64,000 bases of DNA from Roseateles sp. DAIF2. Its GTDB lineage: Bacteria; Pseudomonadota; Gammaproteobacteria; Burkholderiales; Burkholderiaceae_C. Every line of letters starts with the position of its first letter. Position 1 is the first letter of the stretch. Where the stretch lies: NCBI RefSeq assembly GCF_015624425.1, contig NZ_CP049919.1, forward strand, positions 2,790,001 to 2,854,000, read 5' to 3'. Below are positions 50,445 to 59,444 of this stretch, piece by piece. The notes beneath the pieces are model-generated. The model searched no databases and was not told the origin of the DNA. It saw nothing but the letters and a program-made list of their open reading frames with translations. Both the position numbers and the translations under genes were made by a program.

Positions 50445-51167
50445 ATGATAAGACCTGACCCTGCCACCCGCCATGAACGCCTGGACGCCCTGCGCGGCGC
50501 CGCCATCGTCTGGATGGCCCTGTTCCATTTCTGCTTCGACCTGGCCTGGTTCCGCTATGCGGCCTGGGATTTCTACCGCGACCCCTTCTGGCAGCAGCAG
50601 CGCACGGCGATCGTCAGCCTGTTCCTGCTGTGCGCCGGCATGGGCCAGGCGGTGGCGCTGGCGCAGGGTCAGCCCTGGTCGCGCTTCTGGCGCCGCTGGG
50701 CCCAGGTGGCGGGCTGCGCGCTGCTGGTGAGCCTGGGCTCCTGGTGGATGTTCCCGCGCAGCTTCATCAGCTTCGGCGTGCTGCATGGCATGGCCGTGAT
50801 GCTGATCCTGCTGCGCCTGCTCGGGCCGCGCCTGCCGCTGGCCGCGCTGGTGCCGCTGGGCCTGGCCTGCCTGGTGCTGCCGCAGTTCTTGTCCCATCCC
50901 TTCTTCGACAGCCGTTGGACCAATGCGCTGGGCCTGGTGACGCTGCGCCCGGTGACCGAGGACTATGTGCCGATCCTGCCCTGGTTCGGCGTGATGCTGT
51001 GGGGCTATGCGCTGGCGCGCTGGCGGCCGGCGCTGCTGGAGGGCGCGCTGGCGGCGCCGCTGCGGCCGCTGGCGGTGCTGGGGCGCTGGTCGCTGAGCTT
51101 CTACATGCTGCACCAGCCGCTGCTGATCGGGGCGCTGATGCTGGTGCAGGCGACAATAGGGGCATGA
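50445..51167 (+). CDS. DUF1624 heparan-alpha-glucosaminide acetyltransferase-like membrane protein
   Basis: A 240-residue membrane protein with seven or eight predicted helices. It begins [25 protein letters not shown], the conserved start of the DUF1624/YeiB-type acyltransferase group, with the conserved His in the second half of that motif. Such proteins move acyl groups across the membrane onto sugars. The stop overlaps the rlmB start as ATGA, so it is translationally coupled to an rRNA methyltransferase, a pairing with no obvious functional sense. Confidence 0.82.
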   Translation: MIRPDPATRHERLDALRGAAIVWMALFHFCFDLAWFRYAAWDFYRDPFWQQQRTAIVSLFLLCAGMGQAVALAQGQPWSRFWRRWAQVAGCALLVSLGSWWMFPRSFISFGVLHGMAVMLILLRLLGPRLPLAALVPLGLACLVLPQFLSHPFFDSRWTNALGLVTLRPVTEDYVPILPWFGVMLWGYALARWRPALLEGALAAPLRPLAVLGRWSLSFYMLHQPLLIGALMLVQATIGA

Positions 51168-51907
51168 GCGCCAACAAGATCCTCTTCGGCTTCCATGCCG
51201 TCACCGTGCGGCTGAAGACCGCGCCCGACTCGATCAGCGAGATCCATATCGACGCGAGCCGGCGCGACCAGCGCATGCGCCAGTTCGTCGAGCGGGCCAA
51301 GGCCGCCGGCGCCAAGCTGCTGGACAGCGACGACGAACGCCTGAAGGCGATCTGCGGCACGCACCGCCATCAGGGCGTGGTGGCGCGGGTCTCGGCCGTG
51401 TCCCAGGCCCGCACCCTGGACGAGGTGCTGGAGGACGTGGCCTCGGCCGAGGGCGTGCCGCTGCTCTTGGTGCTGGACGGCGTGACCGACCCGCACAATC
51501 TGGGTGCTTGCCTGCGCGTGGCCGACGGTGCCGGCGCCGATGCGGTGGTGGCGCCGAAGGACCATGCGGTTGGCCTGAACGCCACCGTGGCCAAGGTGGC
51601 CAGTGGCGCGGCCGAGACCGTGCCCTACCTGATGGTGACCAACCTGGCCCGGACCCTGAAGGAGCTGAAGGAGCAGGACATCTGGGTCATCGGCACCTCC
51701 GACCAGGCCGAGAAGTCGATCTACGAGGTCGACCTGAAGCGCCCGGTGGCCCTGGTGCTGGGCGCCGAGGGCGAGGGCATGCGCCAGCTGACCGCCAAGA
51801 CCTGCGACGAGCTGGTGAGCATCCCGATGAAGGGGGCGGTCGAGAGCCTGAACGTCTCGGTGGCCGCCGGCGTCTGCCTCTACGAAGCCTTGCGCCAGCG
51901 CGGCTGA
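51164..51907 (+). CDS. rlmB: 23S rRNA (guanosine-2'-O-)-methyltransferase RlmB
   Basis: A 247-residue SPOUT protein. An N-terminal substrate-binding domain ([13 protein letters not shown]) precedes the knotted SpoU domain, whose motifs are [27 protein letters not shown] and [18 protein letters not shown]. It methylates G2251 of the peptidyl-transferase region in E. coli numbering. Its last 28 bases overlap the convergent cyclase gene. Confidence 0.94.
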   Translation: MSANKILFGFHAVTVRLKTAPDSISEIHIDASRRDQRMRQFVERAKAAGAKLLDSDDERLKAICGTHRHQGVVARVSAVSQARTLDEVLEDVASAEGVPLLLVLDGVTDPHNLGACLRVADGAGADAVVAPKDHAVGLNATVAKVASGAAETVPYLMVTNLARTLKELKEQDIWVIGTSDQAEKSIYEVDLKRPVALVLGAEGEGMRQLTAKTCDELVSIPMKGAVESLNVSVAAGVCLYEALRQRG

Positions 51908-53382
51908 GTGTCGTCGCTTGTGGCGGCGGTGCCGCCACCCGGCCGGGGGCTCTCCGGCTCGACCCGGTTGCGGCCGGCGCGCTTGGCGCGGTAGAGCGCC
52001 TCGTCGGCGCGCAGCAGCAGCGGCTCCAGCGCCGCCTGCGCGCGTGGCAGGGCCACCACGCCGACGCTGACGCTGGCGGTGATCACACCGCCGCGACCGT
52101 CGTCGAGCGTCGCGGCATGAAAGGCCTGGCGCACCCGCTCCGCCACCGCCAGCGCGGCCGTCGCTTCGCAGCCCGGCAGCAGGATCGCGAACTCCTCGCC
52201 GCCGACACGACCGAACAGGTCGACCTCGCGCAGCGCCTCGCCGCCCAGGCGCGCGAAGGCGACCAGCACGCGGTCGCCGACCGCATGGCCATGGGCGTCG
52301 TTGATGCGCTTGAAATGGTCGATGTCCAGCATCAAGAGGGCCACCGGCTGGCGCGTCGCGGCCAGCTGCAGCAGCAGCTCCTGAGCCCGCTCCTGGAAGG
52401 CATGGCGGTTCAGCAGGCCGCTCAGCTGGTCATGGCTGGCCATGTGCTGAAGGCGCTTCAGCAGGCGCTGGCGCGCTGCCATCACGCAGGCCACGGTGAT
52501 CGGCGCGATCGCGATCAGCGACACGCCCAGGCGGATCGACATCAGCGTCGTCAGCGGGCTGACGCCCGCGCTCTCCACCGGCAGCAGGCCCTGGGCGATG
52601 CAGATCAGCGCCCAGGCGCCGAAGCCCAGGGTCAGCAGCGCCGTGCCGAACACGCCGTAGCTGAGCGCGCACCAGAGCAAGGCCGGCACCGGAAAGGCCA
52701 CCGCGCCCGGGCCCGCCACTGCCATCGCCAGCAGGCAGGACAGCAGCAGGGCCAGCGCCGGCAGCACCGCATGCCCCAGCGCCGGCCAGGGCGGCAGCCG
52801 GCGCCGGCGCTCCGGGCCGCGGTGCGGCTGGGCCTCGGGCAGGGTCAGCACCGCGGGCAGGAAGGCCAGGTAGTTGGCCAGCTCGCTGACGAAGCAGAAC
52901 ACCCAGCCCAGCAGCGGCGACAGGCCCAGCAGCGAGGGTCCGATCAGGAAACCCACCAGGCCGGCCATCGCCGATGCGGCCGTGGTCACCAGCAGCAGGC
53001 GCGGCACCGAGAACGGGCCCTGCAGCCGCCTGTCCTCGATCGGCAGGCGCGACAGCAGCCATTGGCCGGTCGCGATGCCCAGCAGATTGCCGCCGGTCAG
53101 CAGCAGGGCGGTGGCGAGCGTGCTGCCGGTCAGCAGGTCGGCCGCCAGATAGCCGGCCAGCGCGCCGAGCCAGGCGGCGGGCGTGTTGCGCGCCGGGAAG
53201 CGCACCAGCAGCCCCAGCAGCAGGGCATTGGCCGGCCACAGCGAGGCCAGCTGCCCCATCGGCCGGCTGTAGATGCCCAGCAGGGCCGCGGCCATCACGA
53301 GCAGACCCATCAGGGCCGCCGTCTCGGCGCCCCGGACCCAGGACCTTGAGCGCTGCTGCGCGTCTTCTTCCGCCACCGTCAT
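51880..53382 (-). CDS. Diguanylate cyclase with MASE1-like membrane sensor
   Basis: A 500-residue protein. The first 300 residues are a multi-helix membrane domain of MASE1 type ([33 protein letters not shown]). The GGDEF domain follows with an active GGEEF in [13 protein letters not shown] and REVD as an inhibitory I-site five residues earlier. It should make c-di-GMP at the inner membrane. A C-terminal tail of about 25 residues lies beyond the domain. It overlaps rlmB tail-to-tail by 28 bases and diverges from upp. Confidence 0.9.
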   Translation of the reverse strand: MTVAEEDAQQRSRSWVRGAETAALMGLLVMAAALLGIYSRPMGQLASLWPANALLLGLLVRFPARNTPAAWLGALAGYLAADLLTGSTLATALLLTGGNLLGIATGQWLLSRLPIEDRRLQGPFSVPRLLLVTTAASAMAGLVGFLIGPSLLGLSPLLGWVFCFVSELANYLAFLPAVLTLPEAQPHRGPERRRRLPPWPALGHAVLPALALLLSCLLAMAVAGPGAVAFPVPALLWCALSYGVFGTALLTLGFGAWALICIAQGLLPVESAGVSPLTTLMSIRLGVSLIAIAPITVACVMAARQRLLKRLQHMASHDQLSGLLNRHAFQERAQELLLQLAATRQPVALLMLDIDHFKRINDAHGHAVGDRVLVAFARLGGEALREVDLFGRVGGEEFAILLPGCEATAALAVAERVRQAFHAATLDDGRGGVITASVSVGVVALPRAQAALEPLLLRADEALYRAKRAGRNRVEPESPRPGGGTAATSDDTQPRWRKAS

Positions 53383-53545
53383 CGACTGCCCGGTTTTTTG
53401 TTACTGCTGTTTTCCGAGCACAGCATCGCGGAACGGCGTTGCCGCCGCGGCTAGGGCTTGCCCTGATCGACACCGGTTTGAGGGGCAAGGCCGGCAGCGC
53501 CGATAATCCGGGCCATTACCCCCCAATATCCGAGCCCCACCCATC

Positions 53546-54178
53546 ATGGCCGTCATCGAAGTCAAGCATCCCCTCGTCAAACACAAGATCGGCCTGATGC
53601 GCGAGGCCGACACCTCGACGAAGAAGTTTCGCGAGCTGACCGGCGAGGTGGCGCGCCTGCTGGCCTACGAGGCGACCGCCGATTTCCCGCTGGAGAAGAC
53701 CACGATCGAGGGCTGGTGCGGTCCGGTCGAGATCGACCAGATCGCCGGCCGCAAGGTCACCGTGGTGCCGATCCTGCGTGCCGGCCTGGGCATGCTGGAC
53801 GGCGTGCTGGACATGATGCCCAACGCCAAGGTCAGTGTGGTCGGCCTGGCGCGCGACCATGAGACCCTGAAGCCGGTCAACTACTTCGACAAGTTCGTCG
53901 GCCAGCTGTCCGAGCGCACCGCGCTGATCATCGACCCGATGCTGGCCACGGCCGGTTCGATGATCGCGACCGTCGACCTGCTGAAGGCGCGCGGCTGCAA
54001 GGACATCCGCGCGCTGGTGCTGGTGGCCGCGCCCGAGGGCGTCGCCGCGCTGAACCAGGCGCATCCCGAGGTGCGCTGCTGGACCGCCGCGATCGACAGC
54101 CATCTGAACGAGCATGGCTACATCATCCCGGGCCTGGGCGACGCGGGCGACAAGATCTTCGGCACCAAGGACGCCTGA
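53546..54178 (+). CDS. upp: Uracil phosphoribosyltransferase
   Basis: A 210-residue protein. The PRPP-binding motif [12 protein letters not shown] and the uracil-binding C-terminal [12 protein letters not shown] are intact. It converts uracil and PRPP to UMP in pyrimidine salvage. A TAAT minus-ten-like element lies in the region before it. It stands alone, divergent from the cyclase gene. Confidence 0.96.
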   Translation: MAVIEVKHPLVKHKIGLMREADTSTKKFRELTGEVARLLAYEATADFPLEKTTIEGWCGPVEIDQIAGRKVTVVPILRAGLGMLDGVLDMMPNAKVSVVGLARDHETLKPVNYFDKFVGQLSERTALIIDPMLATAGSMIATVDLLKARGCKDIRALVLVAAPEGVAALNQAHPEVRCWTAAIDSHLNEHGYIIPGLGDAGDKIFGTKDA

Positions 54179-54190
54179 AGCTCCGACGCC

Positions 54191-55460
54191 TCAGTAGCTG
54201 CGCGCCTCGATCGTCTCGCGCACCCGGCGCAGCGCATCGCGCAAGGCGTCGAGGCCGACCGAGCCCAGCGCCAGCCGCAGCGCATGCGGCGCCTGGGCCG
54301 TGAGCGCATAGGGTTCGGCCGTCGACACGCTGATGCCCTGCAGGCGCAGTTTCATCGCCACCTGATCGGCGCGTACCTCTTCGGGCAGCGGCAGCCAGAC
54401 GAAGTAGGAGCTGGCGTGGCCGATGCGTGGCAGCGGGCCCAGAACATCGGCCGCGAGGCGCTGCCGCGCGTGCATCGCGGCGCTTCTCGGCCTCCAGGCG
54501 CTCGACCGTGCCGTCTTGCAGCCAGCCGCCGACCAGGGCGCTCATCACGCCGGCGGTGTTCCAGCTGGTGGCGCGGATCGCGCGCTCGAAGGGCGCCACC
54601 CAGTGCGGCGGCAGGGCGACGAAACCGACGCGCAGCCCGGTGGCCACGCTCTTCGAGAAGCCCGAGACATAGACCGTGCGCTCCGGCGCCAGCGCGGCCG
54701 GTTCGGCCAGATAGGCATAGGCGCCGTCCTCGATCAGCAGCAGCTCATGGCGGCGCGCCAGGGCGACCAGCTCGCGCCCCTGCGCCAGCGGCGTGACCCA
54801 GCCCAGCGGGTTGTGCAGGGTGGGCATGGTGTAGAGCGCGCGCACGCGCCGGCGCCGGCACAGCGCATCCAGCGCATCCAGCGCCGCCAGGTCCGGCCCC
54901 GTGCCGGCCGCGGGTAGCGGCAGCAGCTCCAGATGCAGGGTCTGGGCCAGCAGCTTGAAGCCGGGATAGCTCAGCGCGTCCGCCGCCACCACGTCGCCGG
55001 GCTTGAGCAGCGCCATCAGGGCCACCGCCGGCCCATGCTGGGCGCCGTCGACCAGCAGCACCTCGGACGCGCCAACCGCCAGGCCGCGCCGCAGCAGATG
55101 GCGCGCCACCGCCTCGCGGTCGCGCGCTCGCCCGCCATGCGGCTGGTAATGCAGCAGGGCCTCCAGGTCGCCGCTGCCGGCCAGCTGCCGCAGCACGCGC
55201 CGCAGCAGCTCCGCTTGGCCGGGGCAGCGCCGGATAGTTGAAGCTCAGGTCGATCTGCCCGGCGCCGCCCGCGGCCAGCTCGATGCCATGGCCCGGCGGC
55301 AGGGCGTTTTCGCGAACGAAGGTGCCGCGCCCGGTCTCTCCGCTGGCCAGGCCCATGCGCTCCAACTCGGCATAGACGCGGGTGGCGGTGACGAGTGCAA
55401 AGCCCTCGCGCGCCGCCAGCTCCCGGTGCGTCGGCAGGCGGGTGCCGGGCGGCATCGCGG
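54191..55460 (-). pseudogene. Decayed MocR/PdxR-type regulator (GntR-aminotransferase fusion)
   Basis: The frame is broken twice. Piece 1 (to 55228) gives the end of a GntR winged helix (PPGTRLPTHRELAAREG, RVYAELERMGLASGETGRGT). A fourth G at 55224-55227 shifts frame; removing one base restores LPGQAELLRRVL. Piece 2 carries the aminotransferase fold with the PLP lysine region in YVSGFSKSVATGLRVG. A second shift at about 54466-54478 is needed to reach piece 3 (HARQRLAADVLGPLPRIGHAS to the stop). The first 30-odd residues of the GntR domain are missing where the sequence turns into the EamA remnant. Not functional unless a sequencing error explains both shifts. Confidence 0.85.
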
Positions 55461-55606
55461 CGGTCGGGCAGTTGCAGCTGCGGCAGCCGCTGTTCGGCCT
55501 GGCGCTGGCGGCCGGCCTGCTGGGCGAGGCGGTGAGCCCGGCGATGCTGGCGGTCACCATGGGCGTGCTGCTGTGCGTCGCGGGCGCGCGGCGTTTCTCG
55601 CGCTGA
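55461..55606 (+). pseudogene. C-terminal remnant of an EamA/DMT transporter
   Basis: About 47 residues read VGQLQLRQPLFGLALAAGL and LLGEAVSPAMLAVTMGVLL, the last two helices of a drug/metabolite exporter of the EamA family. The rest of the gene and its promoter are absent; the remnant joins directly to the truncated MocR gene. Its stop is at 55604-55606. Confidence 0.72.
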
Positions 55607-55613
55607 GCCGGGC

Positions 55614-56168
55614 TCAGACCACGCCCAGCGCCCCCAGCACCCCGCCGCCCAGCACCAGCCAGACCAGGCCGATGCGGGTCTTGAGCGTGAGCAGCACGGT
55701 CACGGCCATCAGGGCCAGGGTGGCCAGGCGGTGCGCCGGATCCTTCACATAGGGCACGGCCAGCAGCCAGCCGGTCGCGACCAGCAGGCCCAGGGTCAGG
55801 GGCGCCATGCCGGCGGTGAAGGCGCGCACGCCCAGGGTGTGCTTGTGCTCGCGCGCCCAGCGGGTGGCGGCTAGCACCAGGGTGGTGGAGGGCAGCATGA
55901 TGCCCAGCATCGTGACCAGGGCGCCCAGCGGGCCGGCGGCGTTCCAGCCCAGCACCGCGACGAACAGGATGTTGGGGCCCGGCGCGGCCTGGGCCAGCGC
56001 GATCGAGCTGGTGAACTGGGTATCGTCCAGCCAGCCCTGCTGGCCGACCAGGTAGCGGTGCATCTCGGGCGCGGTGGTGATCGCGCCGCCGATGGCCAGC
56101 AGCGACAGCAGCAGGAAATGCAGGAACAGATCGCCGTACTGGGCCAAGGTCAGCGCCTCGCCCGTCAC
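55614..56168 (-). CDS. Chromate transporter, second half protein
   Basis: A 184-residue membrane protein of the short-chain CHR family, with the conserved QAAPGPNILFVAVLG. The partner encoded upstream carries the other half motif GQVLPGPNIVNLSL. Short-chain pairs act as heterodimers, exporting chromate or other oxyanions, or moving unknown substrates. Starts overlap by four bases with the upstream gene stop. Confidence 0.85.
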   Translation of the reverse strand: MTGEALTLAQYGDLFLHFLLLSLLAIGGAITTAPEMHRYLVGQQGWLDDTQFTSSIALAQAAPGPNILFVAVLGWNAAGPLGALVTMLGIMLPSTTLVLAATRWAREHKHTLGVRAFTAGMAPLTLGLLVATGWLLAVPYVKDPAHRLATLALMAVTVLLTLKTRIGLVWLVLGGGVLGALGVV

Positions 56169-56770
56169 GATCCGGCCCCCGCGCGGCGCAGATGCCAGAC
56201 GGCCAGCGCCATGCCGGCGCCGCCCAGGCCCAGCACCACCCAGATCAGCGGCAGGCGCGCCAGCGCGATCGCGCCGAAGGCGGCCAGCGCCAACAGCAGG
56301 GCCCAGGCGCGGCCGACCGGGTTGCTCTTCAGCGAGGGCAGCAGCTTCAGCCCGGTGGCCAGGATCAGCCCGGCCGCCACCGCGCCCATGCCGCGCAGCG
56401 CGCCGGCCATGCGCTCATGCTCCAGCAGCGCGCCGGACAGCGAGGCCAGGCCCAGCACGATCACGCAGGGGACGGCCAGCATGCCGGCCAGCGCCGTCAG
56501 CGCGCCGCGCAGGCCGAAGAAGCGGTCGCCGATCATCAGCGAGAGGTTGACGATATTGGGCCCCGGCAGCACCTGGCCGATCGCCAGCATCTCGAGGAAC
56601 TCCTCGCGTGTCAGCCAGCCCAGCCGCTCGACCAGCTCGCGCTGCGCCACCGCCAGCACGCCGCCGAAGCCCTGCAGCGCCAGCCGGTTGAAGGCCCAGA
56701 ACAGCACCGACAGCGAGGCCGGCCGCGCGCGCTGCCCGTCGCCCGCCAGCGGCACCCCGGCCTCGCTCAC
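56165..56770 (-). CDS. Chromate transporter, first half protein
   Basis: A 201-residue membrane protein of the short-chain CHR family with FNRLALQGFGG and AIGQVLPGPNIVNLSLM. It overlaps the other half by four bases and the D-2-hydroxyacid dehydrogenase gene upstream by four bases, so all three are one operon. Whether chromate is the true substrate cannot be told; no other metal-resistance genes are near. Confidence 0.85.
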   Translation of the reverse strand: MSEAGVPLAGDGQRARPASLSVLFWAFNRLALQGFGGVLAVAQRELVERLGWLTREEFLEMLAIGQVLPGPNIVNLSLMIGDRFFGLRGALTALAGMLAVPCVIVLGLASLSGALLEHERMAGALRGMGAVAAGLILATGLKLLPSLKSNPVGRAWALLLALAAFGAIALARLPLIWVVLGLGGAGMALAVWHLRRAGAGS

Positions 56771-57774
56771 CGCAGCACTTTCAGCGCTTCGGGGTTGACG
56801 ATATTGCTGGGTTCGCTCTTGATGAAGTTCAGCACATTGTCGAAGGCGGCGTCGAAGTAGAGCTCGTAGCTGTCCTGCTCGACATAGCCGATATGCGGCG
56901 TGCAGACCGCATTCTCCAGGCGCAGCAGCGGGTGGCCCTGCAGGATCGGCTCGCTCTCAAACACGTCGATCGCGGCCATGCCGGGGCGGCCGCGGTTCAG
57001 GGCCGAAACCAGGGCGCCGTCCGCCACCAGCTCGGCGCGCGAGGTGTTGACGAACAGCGCGGTGGGCTTCATGCGGGCCAGGTCGTCCGGCGTGACCAGG
57101 CCGCGCGTCGCGTCGTTCAGGCGCAGGTGCAGGCTCAGCACGTCGCTGTTCTCGAAGAAGGCCTCGCGGCTCTCGGCCACCTGGTAGCCATCGCTCTGCG
57201 CCGCCAGGCGCGAGCCCTCGCTGCCCCAGACCAGCACCTGCATGCCGAAGGCCCGACCGTAGCCGGCCACCAGCTTGCCGATCTTGCCGTAGCCCCACAG
57301 CCCCAAGGTCTTGCCGCGCAGCACCATGCCCAGCCCGAAGTTGGGCGGCATCGACAGGGCCTTCAGCCCCGACTGCTGCCAGGCACCATGCTTGAGGTTG
57401 CCGATGTACTGCGGCAGGCGCCGCATCGAGGCCATGATCAGGGCCCATGTCAGCTCGGCCGGCGCTATGGGTGAGCCGACGCCCTCGGCCACCGCGATGC
57501 CGAGCCGGGTGCAGGCCTCGACGTCGATATGGCTGCCGACCCGGCCCGTCTGAGCGATCAGCTTCAGCCTGGGCAGCTTCTCCAGCAGCTGGCGCGGGAA
57601 ATGGGTGCGTTCGCGAATCAGCACCAGCACCTCGGCGTCGCGCAGCCGCACGGCGAGCTGGCCCGTGCCCTTGACGGTGTTGGTGAAGACCTTGGCGTTG
57701 AGGGCGTCCAGCTTGGCGGCACAGCGCAGCTTGCGCACCGCATCCTGGTAGTCGTCGAGGATGATGATGTTCAT
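56767..57774 (-). CDS. D-2-hydroxyacid dehydrogenase family protein
   Basis: A 335-residue NAD-dependent dehydrogenase. The Rossmann motif is TLGLWGYGKIGKLVAGYG; the catalytic Arg is in VNTSRAELVADGAL, Glu in FESEPILQGHPL and His in CTPHIGYVEQDSY. Members reduce 2-keto acids or oxidise D-hydroxy acids such as phosphoglycerate. The start MNIIILDDYQD is chosen over a longer frame. It leads the operon with the two chromate-transporter genes. The substrate is unknown. Confidence 0.88.
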   Translation of the reverse strand: MNIIILDDYQDAVRKLRCAAKLDALNAKVFTNTVKGTGQLAVRLRDAEVLVLIRERTHFPRQLLEKLPRLKLIAQTGRVGSHIDVEACTRLGIAVAEGVGSPIAPAELTWALIMASMRRLPQYIGNLKHGAWQQSGLKALSMPPNFGLGMVLRGKTLGLWGYGKIGKLVAGYGRAFGMQVLVWGSEGSRLAAQSDGYQVAESREAFFENSDVLSLHLRLNDATRGLVTPDDLARMKPTALFVNTSRAELVADGALVSALNRGRPGMAAIDVFESEPILQGHPLLRLENAVCTPHIGYVEQDSYELYFDAAFDNVLNFIKSEPSNIVNPEALKVLR

Positions 57775-57890
57775 GGCGTCTGGTCGGACATTCTGCCTTG
57801 CGTTTGGGGCCGTCCGGCCCCGGGTCTGCAGCAGATCGCGCAAATCGTTACGATGCCGCCCACCCCCGTTCCTTCCAGGAGACAAACCCC

Positions 57891-58400
57891 ATGAGCCTCT
57901 CGATGCATTCCGCCAGCGCGCCGGTCTTCACCCGCATGCTGGGCAATCTGCTCACCTGGCTGGACGCCGCGCGCGCCCATGCCGAAGCGAAGAAGTTCGA
58001 TACCAGCGTCTACCTGGGCCTGCGCCTGGCGCCGGACATGCTGCCGCTGACGCGCCAGATCCAGATCGCCAGCGATGCGGCCAAGGGCTGCATGGCGCGC
58101 CTGGCCGGCCAGCCGGTGCCGAGCTGGGAGGACAAGGAGGCGAGCCTGGACGAGCTGAGCGAGCGCATCCGCCGCACGATCGACTATGTGAACTCGGTGC
58201 CGGCCGCGCTGGTCGAGGGTAGCGAGGAGCGTGCGATCGAGATCCCGCGTCGCAGTGGCGAGCCGCTGAAGTTCCGCGGCGAGGATTACCTGCGCCACTA
58301 CGCGCTGGCGAACTTCTACTTCCATGTCACCACCACGTACGCGCTGCTGCGCCACGCGGGGGTGGACCTGGGCAAGGCGGACTACCTGGGCAATCGCTGA
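57891..58400 (+). CDS. DUF1993 family protein
   Basis: A 169-residue protein of the DinB-like DUF1993 group. The start SMHSASAPVFTRMLGNLLTWLDAA, RLAPDMLPLTRQIQIASDAAK and DYLRHYALANFYFHVTTTYALLRHAG are the helical blocks; His residues in the last block suggest metal binding as in DinB folds. No enzymatic function is known. CAGGAGA stands before ATG 57891. Its stop overlaps the next minus-strand gene by 19 bases. Confidence 0.87.
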   Translation: MSLSMHSASAPVFTRMLGNLLTWLDAARAHAEAKKFDTSVYLGLRLAPDMLPLTRQIQIASDAAKGCMARLAGQPVPSWEDKEASLDELSERIRRTIDYVNSVPAALVEGSEERAIEIPRRSGEPLKFRGEDYLRHYALANFYFHVTTTYALLRHAGVDLGKADYLGNR

Positions 58401-58723
58401 GCGCCGAGCCGGTCGACGCCGGCCATCGCGAGCGCCAGTTCGCGGGCCTGGATCTCGGCCGTCTCGTCGGGCAGGGCGGCCAGCAGGCGGCCGCGCAGCA
58501 GCCAGAGCTCGATCGGCTCGCTGGCATGGCGCACCTGGCTTTGCAGGTCGGCGCCGTCCGGCCCGGGCACCGCGGCCGCGGCGCGGGTGAAACCGAGCTT
58601 CAGCTCGATGAAGGCCCGCCGTGCCGCCACGCGCTGGGCGTGGCCGCGGCGGTCCGAGCCGGCCGAGGCATAGGACCAAGGCGGCAGGAAGTCCGGGATC
58701 TCGCGCAGGGTCAGGGTTTCCAT
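58382..58723 (-). CDS. Unknown small protein
   Basis: A 113-residue protein, start METLTLREIPDFLPP, mostly helical by composition, with no recognised family. It follows the next gene at 58725-59165 immediately (one-base gap), so the two are an operon. Nothing identifies the role; the pair faces the glycosyltransferase/type I secretion locus. The 3' end overlaps DUF1993 by 19 bases. Confidence 0.62.
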   Translation of the reverse strand: METLTLREIPDFLPPWSYASAGSDRRGHAQRVAARRAFIELKLGFTRAAAAVPGPDGADLQSQVRHASEPIELWLLRGRLLAALPDETAEIQARELALAMAGVDRLGAQRLPR

Positions 58724-58724
58724 G

Positions 58725-59165
58725 TCACTGCCTCCGGTTCGGGGCTGCCATGAAGAAGGTATCGGCCGGTTCGCTGAAATGGCGGTTCAGCCGCGCCAGG
58801 CGCAGCTCGGCCTCGCGCTGGGTGTGGGCGCGCGCCACCTCGGTGTAAAGCCAGCCGCGCAGATGCCAGAAATCATCGACCCGGCGCGCGCGCCGGATGC
58901 TCTGCACCAGCTCGTCCGGGGCCGCGATGTCCGCCAGGCAGAGCCGGAACTCGCTGCGCAGCAGCGGCAGCAGGCCGGGATCCTCGGCGCGGGCGCCCCA
59001 GGGCGTGCTCTCGCCGGGCAGCCAGCGCAGCAGGCTCTGCAGCAGCGAATCCGGCATGCGTTGCTGCTGGTGCTGGCTCAACAGCGGCTGCGTCGGCGCG
59101 CTGCCGGTGGGCAGGGGCGCCGCGAACGAACGGGACCGTTTCCAACGAGACAGAATGTTCAGCAT
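58725..59165 (-). CDS. Unknown small protein
   Basis: A 146-residue protein beginning MLNILSRWKRSRSF. Helical second half with regions such as DDFWHLRGWLYTEVARAH and REAELRLARLNRHFSEPADTFF. No family recognised. Starts at ATG 59165 or at 59192. It is divergent from the GT41 gene across about 280 bases and cotranscribed with the 113-residue protein. Confidence 0.62.
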   Translation of the reverse strand: MLNILSRWKRSRSFAAPLPTGSAPTQPLLSQHQQQRMPDSLLQSLLRWLPGESTPWGARAEDPGLLPLLRSEFRLCLADIAAPDELVQSIRRARRVDDFWHLRGWLYTEVARAHTQREAELRLARLNRHFSEPADTFFMAAPNRRQ

Positions 59166-59444
59166 GGCTGGCTTCTTGTAGTGATCCGGCATTCCGCCAT
59201 CCCCCTCCGGACGGCGCGACGCGGTTTCTTTCTCTTCTCTCTGCCTTGATTTTCGGCAGCGCCCGGGCCGGGCATGGGCCGAAAAGCGGCCCGAACGGCG
59301 CTCAGATCGCAGGCCGGAGCCGGGGTGGTGCGCCGCAGGGCCGGATTTGGGGGCGGATCACCGGGCTATTTGCCGGCCTCGAGCGCGGCCGGCCCTCTAA
59401 CATCCAGGCAAACCCGTGCCGCGCCCTCGCGTGGCGGAACCGCC
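59166..59444. other. Divergent intergenic region before the glycosyltransferase
   Basis: These 279 bases hold the promoters of the unknown pair and the glycosyltransferase/secretion operon. The main features are a pyrimidine tract (TTTCTTTCTCTTCTCTC) at about 59225-59241 and a TAACAT-like element near 59398. I saw no convincing palindrome. Confidence 0.4.

Noticed and set aside
55382..55606. Possible 74-residue functional membrane protein
   Set aside because: Only the last 47 residues resemble a transporter, and those are its two terminal helices; the rest is antisense to the MocR fragment.
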